Below, piece after piece: positions 26,574 to 33,694 of a stretch of 64,000 bases of DNA (positions are counted from its first letter, which is position 1; each line of letters starts with the position of its first letter). A program made the translations under genes and the position numbers. Origin of the DNA: JAMDEO01 sp963775295 (lineage in GTDB: Bacteria > Actinomycetota > Thermoleophilia > RBG-16-64-13); NCBI GenBank assembly GCA_963775295.1, contig CAVZIK010000006.1, positions 2,542,001 to 2,606,000 of the forward strand, in the 5' to 3' direction. The notes under the pieces were generated by a model. That model ran no database searches. It saw only the letters and a list, made by a program, of their open reading frames with translations, and had not been told where the DNA came from.

Positions 26574-27304
26574 AGGAGAGCTTTCACCCTACCAAGAACA
26601 GCAGATTCTTCTCCCGGGGTTATCCGGTTGTCGCCATGGAACGCCCCGTCAGACCCCAGTTCAATCACACCATTTCGAACAAGGTCCTGCACGGCCTGCC
26701 GTTCTTCTGCCGTGAGTGTTTCGAGATCAGAGACCGTGGCTGTTGCGGAGCCCTGCGGGAGCACCGCGCCAAGACAACGCCATAGCCAGAGAGCGAACTG
26801 CCTGCGCATAACCGGACGCTGCAACTGAAGGCCCTCGCCTTCAGCGTTATGGATCAAGTTGAAAGCGATGGCTTGTTGCTGGAGACTGAGCGACTGCCCG
26901 GGGGGACCCGGGATCTGACCCCACTTGACTGCCGGGGTTGCCTTAGCCAGAGCAATAATTTGCTCGAGAGCCTCTTCTATCGTCACCGCCTCTTCGGCTT
27001 CCAGGGTGGACGCCGTGGTCGTTGGCTGGGAGACGATCTTCTCTTGACCATTTCCGCCCCAGAGCTCGAAGGCGAGAAACCCAGCGAGGCCAATAACGAT
27101 GACGGCAAGGGCCAAATACACAGAGCGCACGTTAAATCGCCCACTCCTGTCACGTTTCGCAGCGTTCTTAGGCGGCCCACCGGAAACGATCTTGCGGAGA
27201 ATCCTTCTGGCGTCTTCGCTGTCGCCCCAGCCTTCCACATCCGCCGGGAGGGGTGGCCGAGCCGCTGCCAAATCATCCATCAGCTTACGACGTTTCTTGT
27301 TCAC
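26567..27304 (-). CDS. Membrane anti-sigma factor with SLH-like sensor (pair 1)
   Basis: 245 residues from a GTG at 27302-27304 that follows GGGAAG inside the end of the sigma gene. Layout: cytoplasmic basic/acidic N-terminus (1-58), one transmembrane helix (about 61-82), Thr-rich linker, then an extracytoplasmic domain. The last 75 residues (RRQFALWLWRCLG, then VSDLETLTAEERQAVQDLV, NGVIEL, FHGDNRITPGEESAVL) follow the S-layer homology pattern. The closest relative in the window is the anti-sigma at 50426-51397, which keeps the same order and the WLWR/WMWR motif. I infer that it holds the ECF factor at 27285 inactive; the N-terminal part is not a classic zinc-type anti-sigma domain. Confidence 0.7.
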   Translation of the reverse strand: MNKKRRKLMDDLAAARPPLPADVEGWGDSEDARRILRKIVSGGPPKNAAKRDRSGRFNVRSVYLALAVIVIGLAGFLAFELWGGNGQEKIVSQPTTTASTLEAEEAVTIEEALEQIIALAKATPAVKWGQIPGPPGQSLSLQQQAIAFNLIHNAEGEGLQLQRPVMRRQFALWLWRCLGAVLPQGSATATVSDLETLTAEERQAVQDLVRNGVIELGSDGAFHGDNRITPGEESAVLGRVKALLQ

Positions 27305-27890
27305 GGCTCTTCCCTTGGCCACTAATACCCTCTGAACTCTCATATGTGCGGATATCATCGATTTGTTTCATGAGACGTCTCCGGGCCCGAAAAAGTCGCA
27401 GTCCAAACGCGCTCGGAGTGCAGCCGAGTACGGCGGCGGCTTCCTTGTTTGTGAGACCGTCCCAGGCAACCAGCAGAAGGGCCTCCCGATCGGACTCGCT
27501 CAACCTGGCTAGAGCTGCCAACCCACCATCGCCGAAGTCCCCTGTTGACGAAGGCGCGGCCCACACATCGCTCTGGAGAGTGACCGCCCGCTCCACACGC
27601 CCCTGAACAGCTTGCTGACGATCGCGTGCGCGCCGCTGATTGGCAAGAACCTTGCGAGCCACCCCAAGGAGCCAGGGAAGCGCTGGAGAGGGAACTCTAT
27701 CCAGGCCACGCCAGCAGACGAGAAAGACCTCGGCCACCACGTCTTCGGCTTCGGCCCGGGACGCACTACGGTTGACCGCATAGGCAAGTACGCGGGCGGA
27801 ATACTCCTTCATGAGTTTCTCGAGCTTGGCTTCTTCCTCGACCAGTTCCCTACTCCCTCGTGCGTACGCTTCCGGCGCAACGACACCCAC
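27285..27890 (-). CDS. ECF-type RNA polymerase sigma factor (pair 1)
   Basis: Region 2 is EDVVAEVFLVCWRGLDRV, then PWLLGVARKVLANQRR; region 4 is DGLTNKEAAAVLGCTPSAF with FRARRRLM. Nearly the same blocks occur in the ECF factor at 49860. Start is uncertain: GTG 27890 gives 201 residues; an ATG at 27983 lengthens it with no family support, and an ATG at 27812 would be shorter. Its stop lies within the anti-sigma start, so the pair is translationally coupled. The 330 bp upstream, up to 28225, shows no gene that I can support. Confidence 0.85.
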   Translation of the reverse strand: MGVVAPEAYARGSRELVEEEAKLEKLMKEYSARVLAYAVNRSASRAEAEDVVAEVFLVCWRGLDRVPSPALPWLLGVARKVLANQRRARDRQQAVQGRVERAVTLQSDVWAAPSSTGDFGDGGLAALARLSESDREALLLVAWDGLTNKEAAAVLGCTPSAFGLRLFRARRRLMKQIDDIRTYESSEGISGQGKSREQETS

Positions 27891-28224
27891 GCCCCCGCGC
27901 GGCGTCCGACATCGCCAGAGCTGACCTTTGGACGCGACAGAACCCAGATGGCGGCAATACACCGAACGCTGAGTGTAATGCATGGGCTGTATTCGGACCT
28001 ACGGTTCAAAAGAGGACATGCTGCTTGGCAACACACCGACTTTTGCCGGTTCGTCCCTGCTTGCCCAAAGCGGATAAGCCTATTCCCTCAGTTGAGCCCG
28101 CTTTTCGACACCGCGGGCATAAGTCCCCGCCTGCGCCGGAAGGCCGAGAGTTTCGAACATCTCGCGCAACTCAGATCGGACTCCAACTCCCGCTCCAGCT
28201 CCACGGTTAGAAGCGCACGGCGGC

Positions 28225-28692
28225 TCATTTCTTGGAGAGATCTATGTTGTCATCCCAGATCCCCTGCCACCAGGGAAAGACTGTGTTGTGCACGTCGAGC
28301 GTGGCTCCCACCACCACGTTATACTCGTAGCCGGAGGGGCGGCTGTAGACCACCAGCATGCCCGGAGATAGCTGCACTTCTCCATTCGAGTATCTCCAAG
28401 TCCCCGAATAGTCCCTCGGCTCCAGATCTGCAAAGTCGTACACGTGCTGGATGAAGGTGTGGTCTTCGTTCAGGACAAAACGCGCACGCCCGCTGGAGAA
28501 AGATCCCTCCCAGGTGCCAATGAGCACTCCCTCGTTTCTCGGGTGACCCCAGAAGGGAATGCCATCAGACCACTTCAGGACCACCACGAGGTTAGCACCC
28601 ACCCCAACGGTGACCACCACCGCTGCGACCGCGACGACGCATATCACCCAATAGCGGCGAAACCCTCCGCCACGACGATGATTACGCCTCAA
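28225..28692 (-). CDS. Membrane-anchored small protein with lipocalin-like pattern
   Basis: 155 residues from a TTG preceded by GGAGGATTGGA. Basic N-terminus, one transmembrane helix (about 14-36), then a beta-rich exported domain: IGTWEGSF, ARFVLNEDHTF, YSGTWRYSNGEVQLSP. Repeated GTW motifs and the alternating pattern resemble lipocalin-like or META-type beta barrels that measure or bind small ligands. No enzyme motif. Located between a hypothetical gene and ECF pair 1, on the same strand as both. Confidence 0.62.
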   Translation of the reverse strand: MRRNHRRGGGFRRYWVICVVAVAAVVVTVGVGANLVVVLKWSDGIPFWGHPRNEGVLIGTWEGSFSSGRARFVLNEDHTFIQHVYDFADLEPRDYSGTWRYSNGEVQLSPGMLVVYSRPSGYEYNVVVGATLDVHNTVFPWWQGIWDDNIDLSKK

Positions 28693-28784
28693 TCCAATCC
28701 TCCAGAGACCGTGAGGTGCTCGTCTTGGGTGAGGGCCTGCTCACAGTAGAACACAGTTGCAGCTCCTACAATTACCCAGATGGG

Positions 28785-29357
28785 TTATGTCGCTTTCTCC
28801 CTCATCACCTCGTCCTTCCACCCAAGACGCTGCAGGACACCCGAAATCTCGGTCAGTGTCTGATCGTCGTCGGTTTCCCCTACCACATGCCTGAGCCGTT
28901 CCTTGATGGCTTCGATTCCTCTCTCGGTTAGAAACGCGTCCATGAAGACCCGCGTGCCTGCTACGTAGGCCAGCCGAGGCTCCCACTCGAAGTACACGCC
29001 CCAGCTTCCGGAAAGACCGAAGACCGCAGCATCCGCTCCAAAAGGACCGGCAGCGTAAAGGTCCCCGAGTCCCTCGGTGGGCCAACAGAAGAGGATGGAG
29101 CGCTGATGTCGAGGCAGAGCCTCTACATCGGTGATGATGGCTTGCTCGTCTCCTACCTCTTGTGAGGCGCGGACCAGCGACCGATAGTCGCTCGGCTCTA
29201 GGTCGTGAAGGGCCACAACAGCGACCGCCTGCCAGGTCTGGTCTCTAAACGGGATCGCCCACAGATCGGCCAGCGATTTGGGAGGCAGGAAGATCCTGTC
29301 GAACACCTCGCCATATCTTGCCGCGAACTCCTCCTGGCTGAGTCGCACGGGTATCAT
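28785..29357 (-). CDS. Uncharacterised cytoplasmic protein
   Basis: 190 residues from an ATG with GAGGA six bases upstream (a GTG four codons earlier is possible). No signal peptide or membrane helix. Mixed alpha/beta composition with many Trp and acidic residues: LADLWAIPFRDQTWQAVAVVALHDLEP (read as two parts), RSILFCWPTEGLGDLYAAG, WGVYFEWEPRLAYVAG, and a helical C-terminus. I do not recognise a family. Position next to surface-sensing genes gives no firm clue. Confidence 0.55.
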   Translation of the reverse strand: MIPVRLSQEEFAARYGEVFDRIFLPPKSLADLWAIPFRDQTWQAVAVVALHDLEPSDYRSLVRASQEVGDEQAIITDVEALPRHQRSILFCWPTEGLGDLYAAGPFGADAAVFGLSGSWGVYFEWEPRLAYVAGTRVFMDAFLTERGIEAIKERLRHVVGETDDDQTLTEISGVLQRLGWKDEVMREKAT

Positions 29358-29592
29358 GACACTCCTCACCCCGCCCAGTTCGGGGAACCTGATCTTGTCC
29401 GCTACGCCGTTCGCGTAGTGTACCTCTATGATCCCGTGTCGAGGACCAGAGACTCAAGTAGAGGAGTCTCCAATGAGCAGCCCGGCGCGTTTCGAGACCA
29501 ACATGACCGAACAAGGGTGCGTTATCGCCGGGTGACCCGAGAGACTAATGGCTACAATGGTGCGGTGATTCCAGACCAGTAAGGCGGCGCAG

Positions 29593-30354
29593 ATGAAACG
29601 AAGCCTCTATTCCCGCTCACGCTCGTCCTCATCGCGCGGCGCGGGCGCTGTTCTTCTGATCCTGGCCTTGCTTCTCCTCTCGGCTGCCTTCCTTGCAGGT
29701 GGCTGCTCGGATCTGGACCATGTGGTCGTTGATCTCGGCCCTGCCTCCGCCGTCACACTGGAGAACCTATGGCGTGAGGTGGCCGAAGAGGGCAAGTTTG
29801 ACGCGGGAGGCGCTCCCCTCACAAGGCTTCGCCTCGAGTACGCTCCGTCGGGATGGTTGGTCTCGGTCGTCATGGAGGCATCTACCTCCGATGGCCGCTC
29901 GGTCGTTGTGAACTGGCGGGGCAGTTACGGACCGGATGAGCAAACTGTACGTGTCTCTGCCACGATGGTGCCGGGGGCGAGGCCGAGCCCGATCGGGATC
30001 AGCATGCTGGACGCCCTTACGGCCATCGATCGCATGGGGCCGAAGAACATGATCGAGGTGGTGCCCGCATCCACCCCCGGAGGCTTCTACTTCGTGTATC
30101 TGCAGCAGGAGCTATCCGGAGAAGAGGGGCTTGATCCTCGAGCGCCTGCCTACGCTTGGAGCGACGGCGGCTTCGTTGAGCTGAGAAGCGACGACCAGCG
30201 CCGGGAGGCGGGCGCCTTCCTGGCCCTGTATCCCATGGCTGTCACCGAGCGCTCGAACTCCACTGCCTCCGCAGTGAGCGGGGAAGCCTCCCGCTACTCT
30301 ACGAGCCTGCGGAGCAAGTCGCCCATATTCTTCGCACTTCTCAGCGGCACGTAA
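29593..30354 (+). CDS. Putative lipoprotein sharing a domain with the third anti-sigma factor
   Basis: 253 residues after a good ribosome-binding site. Basic N-terminus, hydrophobic helix and AFLAGGC form a lipoprotein signal with Cys near residue 38. The mature part begins with LENLWREVAEEGKFD, a variable strand region with DGRSVVVNW, and ISMLDALTAIDRMG. The exported part of the anti-sigma protein at 51760-53844 has the same order: LAEVWAKAAAALGVD, EGRTVFLG, and TVDQVLADLDAVG. I therefore infer a common domain of unknown function. Convergent with the M48-like gene. Confidence 0.65.
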   Translation: MKRSLYSRSRSSSSRGAGAVLLILALLLLSAAFLAGGCSDLDHVVVDLGPASAVTLENLWREVAEEGKFDAGGAPLTRLRLEYAPSGWLVSVVMEASTSDGRSVVVNWRGSYGPDEQTVRVSATMVPGARPSPIGISMLDALTAIDRMGPKNMIEVVPASTPGGFYFVYLQQELSGEEGLDPRAPAYAWSDGGFVELRSDDQRREAGAFLALYPMAVTERSNSTASAVSGEASRYSTSLRSKSPIFFALLSGT

Positions 30355-30403
30355 GAACGGCCATCCGAGAAGGCCCGATGCCCACAGGCCGACCTGTTTC
30401 TCC

Positions 30404-32338
30404 TCAACAAACTCTGGCCTGATTCACCTTCTTGATCCTTCGTACGAGTGCTCCGTCAGCCGAGGGATTGAGGCCGATCACCTCAAACGCATCAGGAAGC
30501 TCTACGGTTGCGCGAAGCTCGTCGACAAGGCTGCGGAGTCGTTCCATCGAGAGGTAGTTGTATCGATGAGTGGCCATCATGACGGCAAGAACAAGATGCG
30601 AGTCTTGAGAGCTATGACCGCAGAGCCTACGGACAAGATAGGCGCGTTTGATCTCAGGGCTCGCCTCAAGCCGCTGCCGAAGACTAACGAGGCTGACGGA
30701 GTCGAGTCCGTGAGCAATCAGTCCATCGCCGGCAAGGATCGGCCGTTTCCCCTCTTTCTCCGTTGTCCTATTGACGCTGGCAAGCTCATCTAGACGCCAA
30801 GCATAGCTCATCGCTTCAGAGAGTTGGCCTTTCTGGAGAAGGTACTCCCGGGCCCGTTGCGCAGCCTTGGTCGCCAGCGAAGTATTGCCACCGCTGAAAG
30901 CCACATGATGCAGAAGACCGATTCCGCCCATGTCGTCCTCGGCAAGCAAGAGGCGTCCCACGTCATACTGAGCACTGAGGTTCGTGGGGTCGGCGGCAAG
31001 AATAGCGCGATATATCGAAAGAGCCGCGCTACCCCCATCGAGAGTCTCGGTATCACGTCCCTTACGCAGAAGGTCGTCGGGCTTGAGCGATCCGGTCTCT
31101 TCTACACGTTGAATGCGTTTTAGGTCGAGAGCGGCGGCGTTCCTTTCCACCTGGAGCTGCTGCCAGATCCTTCCCTCCCCCGTTAGCCAGAGCTCATCCA
31201 GCGAGCGGGCAAGATCGTCCATGCGGGGCCCCAGAACGTGTCGACCTGCGCTCACCCGAGCCGAGGACTTCTCGATTAGCACGCTCCCACCCAGGGCACC
31301 AAGCCGTTGCTCAAGTGAGGAAAGCCCCCCGGACGCTCCATAGACTGCCCCGGGTTGACGCTCCAAAATGGACTGGCCTTCTTGCCCAACATCTGTGGTT
31401 GCTAGTGCAGCTTCCATATCTACAAAGGGTTGGAAGAACGACGCGTCAGCACCAGCCCGTGCGAGCACTCGCGGCAGATAGGTGTCGCTAACATATGCGT
31501 CAAGGATAGCTGTTCGCGCAACGAGTCCGGCAAGAGCGCGCGTGCCTACCCGCTCCGCGATCAGACGATCTGCCTCGTAGGATTCCGCACGTTCAAGAGC
31601 GGTGACGCTGGCCTCTAGCAGGGGGATATACCATGAGAAGAAGGGTTCGAAGACACGAAGCAGCCACCGCTCTCGGGTGTGCTTCCGGTCCCTTGTTCTG
31701 GTCTCACGGACAAGACTGGGACGAAAGCTGAGCTCGCGGGAGAAGGAACGCAACAGTCGTTCTCTCAGCGTACGGCTCCACTCGTATCGCTGCGAGATTC
31801 GTATCGCACTTCCCCGCAAAAGGAGCCGCTGCCTCCTCATCAAGAGCGCCAGATCGTCAAACGCTAGCCCTGCTAGAAGCGGGTAGTCCAGGACGAGACA
31901 GTATTCTCTTCTGGCCAGCGATCCTCTCCAGCGAAGACTCACAGCTCTCGTACCAAACCTGGGAACAATTATGACTTCTGAGAAGCGATCCCCCTTCAGC
32001 GGCGTACTCGGTTCATTCACAATCTCCCCAATTTCCGAAGCCCAATGGGTGGGAAGCTGGACCCCCTCCGGAGCGGCGGTGCGAAACCACATCGCTCTGA
32101 GAACGATGCCTGCCACAAGCAGAGGGAGAATAACGAAATACGCGTCCATCAACACTGACCAAAGCAGGACGGATAAGAAGAGGGTAATAGCGATGCCCAG
32201 CATGACGACAACGAAAAATCCCACCAACCCGGGACCAAGGAGACTGAGGAGTCTTGCGCGACGCGCAAGGCGTCGCGGAACCTGCCCCGCCGAGAGACTG
32301 AAAGACTGCGTTGGTGAATTCTTCCCGTGAGAAGCCAT
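30404..32338 (-). CDS. Degenerate M48-like membrane protein with TPR-like C-terminus
   Basis: 644 residues from ATG 32338 with AAGG seven bases upstream. Two hydrophobic helices (about 33-85) precede a region laid out like large M48 metalloproteases: LVLDYPLLAGLAFDDLALLM is where the family normally has LVLGLPLL...EL-AVLAHELGH, but HExxH is missing. Later blocks persist: ESYEADRLIAERVG (third-ligand Glu region) and LSSLEQRLGALG (normally THPSL-RL-ALG). The C-terminal half has ALSIYRAILAADPTNLSAQY and related helical pairs like TPR repeats. Likely a pseudo-protease scaffold; last gene of the 36280-30404 operon. Confidence 0.65.
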   Translation of the reverse strand: MASHGKNSPTQSFSLSAGQVPRRLARRARLLSLLGPGLVGFFVVVMLGIAITLFLSVLLWSVLMDAYFVILPLLVAGIVLRAMWFRTAAPEGVQLPTHWASEIGEIVNEPSTPLKGDRFSEVIIVPRFGTRAVSLRWRGSLARREYCLVLDYPLLAGLAFDDLALLMRRQRLLLRGSAIRISQRYEWSRTLRERLLRSFSRELSFRPSLVRETRTRDRKHTRERWLLRVFEPFFSWYIPLLEASVTALERAESYEADRLIAERVGTRALAGLVARTAILDAYVSDTYLPRVLARAGADASFFQPFVDMEAALATTDVGQEGQSILERQPGAVYGASGGLSSLEQRLGALGGSVLIEKSSARVSAGRHVLGPRMDDLARSLDELWLTGEGRIWQQLQVERNAAALDLKRIQRVEETGSLKPDDLLRKGRDTETLDGGSAALSIYRAILAADPTNLSAQYDVGRLLLAEDDMGGIGLLHHVAFSGGNTSLATKAAQRAREYLLQKGQLSEAMSYAWRLDELASVNRTTEKEGKRPILAGDGLIAHGLDSVSLVSLRQRLEASPEIKRAYLVRRLCGHSSQDSHLVLAVMMATHRYNYLSMERLRSLVDELRATVELPDAFEVIGLNPSADGALVRRIKKVNQARVC

Positions 32339-32428
32339 ATCACGCCTTCTATCGACAGCATTCTCCGCGTCCTTGACGCCGCGAACCCGAATGAGCAAGG
32401 GGCGCTTAGTCGCCCGGTCGCGCGAGAA

Positions 32429-33688
32429 CTACATGCTCGGGATTATGGCGGCGAAGTAGAGGCTGCCCAAGTCCACCTGCATGTCCTCAGGCCGGAACCA
32501 CTCCTCCCACTTCCCGCTCCCGAAATCGCGCGAGAGCAGCACCGTGTGATTCTCGCCGGTGCTCTTGTACACGACAGTCCACGCCCTACTACCATCCCCG
32601 GTGATCAGTGACGGCGACTGGTTCATCCAATTGACCTCGGCCGTGGGACCGGCGGGGCGCCACTCGGAGCCCACCCGGCTGAAGGCCTGCCAGCCGCGTG
32701 GCGCTTTCCAGTCCGCGGTCTTGGCGACCGCCAGCACGAGCACGGTGCCATCGGCGATGATGGCACCTGAGCCGAGACGTGGCCAGGCGGGATCCGGGAC
32801 TACCTTCTCGGACTTACCGCCCTGCCACACCACGACTTGGCCGGTTTCCAGGTTCTGGCCTAGAACGATGCCGTCTTGAGCCTCACCCCAGACGTACTGC
32901 AGCCCCGGTATGAGCTCAAGACTGTCCGCTTTCGGATCATAGATGTAGGTCTCATAGGTCTTGCCGCTCATGCCGACCAGCAACTTATCCCCCGGCAGCC
33001 AGTGAAGGCTAACGAGCCCGCAACGGCCGATAGAGGCGTCCGATATCCTCTGGGAGACCAAAGAGTCGAGCGCCTTTGCGATCTTCACGGTCCCGTCGAC
33101 GAGATTGACCACGGTGATGGTCCAGAGGACCTCGTCCCCCATGCTCCGGGCCTCAAGCTGGGGATCTACCGAGACCAGAGCTAGCAGGGTGCCGTCGGAG
33201 GACAAGGAGCGGAGGGTTGTATGGCCTTGGGCGCTGACCGTGACTCGTCTCACGGTGGTCCCGTCGGAGAGCGATCGGACAACAACCTCTTCGCCCGCAT
33301 CAACGTAGGCTACGAACTGTTCGGTTACGACAAACCCAGCCAGCCCGGATACGACCGGTCTTCCGCGGAGGGTCGACGTCGTCTTGGGTTGCGGTTGGGT
33401 CTCCTTTGCCCACCTGACGCCACCGGCATCGACAACGTAAAGGCCGGTTTCTGTAGTCAGGACCACCGTTTCTATGCCCTGGGGCCAACGAGAAGTGATG
33501 GGCTGACGCGCGGCAGAGGTGGCTTGTACGCTCTCCGAGGTCGTGGTGCTGTTCGTCGTCGCGGGGCTGTGGCCCGAGGACGGCGTCTCGGTGTGTGCGC
33601 CTCCGAGACAGCCGGCCAGCAAGACTCCTGCTGCCAGCAAAGCGCCGCCCAGGATGACTATCGCCGACCTTGGGGAGGGCATCATCAC
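32429..33688 (-). CDS. Beta-propeller lipoprotein
   Basis: 419 residues. Signal with lipobox LLAGC (Cys near residue 26), then a Ser/Thr-rich linker of about 35 residues and a domain of repeated four-stranded units: ETVVLTTETGLYVVDAGG, VEEQFVAYVDAGEEVVVRSL-like strands, TLRSLSSDGTLLALVSVDP, IYDPKADSLELIPGLQYVWG. This reads as a beta-propeller of about six blades, probably protein- or ligand-binding. It starts 6 bp after the propeller-SLH-FtsX gene, so the two are one transcription unit. Confidence 0.75.
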   Translation of the reverse strand: MMMPSPRSAIVILGGALLAAGVLLAGCLGGAHTETPSSGHSPATTNSTTTSESVQATSAARQPITSRWPQGIETVVLTTETGLYVVDAGGVRWAKETQPQPKTTSTLRGRPVVSGLAGFVVTEQFVAYVDAGEEVVVRSLSDGTTVRRVTVSAQGHTTLRSLSSDGTLLALVSVDPQLEARSMGDEVLWTITVVNLVDGTVKIAKALDSLVSQRISDASIGRCGLVSLHWLPGDKLLVGMSGKTYETYIYDPKADSLELIPGLQYVWGEAQDGIVLGQNLETGQVVVWQGGKSEKVVPDPAWPRLGSGAIIADGTVLVLAVAKTADWKAPRGWQAFSRVGSEWRPAGPTAEVNWMNQSPSLITGDGSRAWTVVYKSTGENHTVLLSRDFGSGKWEEWFRPEDMQVDLGSLYFAAIIPSM

Positions 33689-33694
33689 ATTCCT

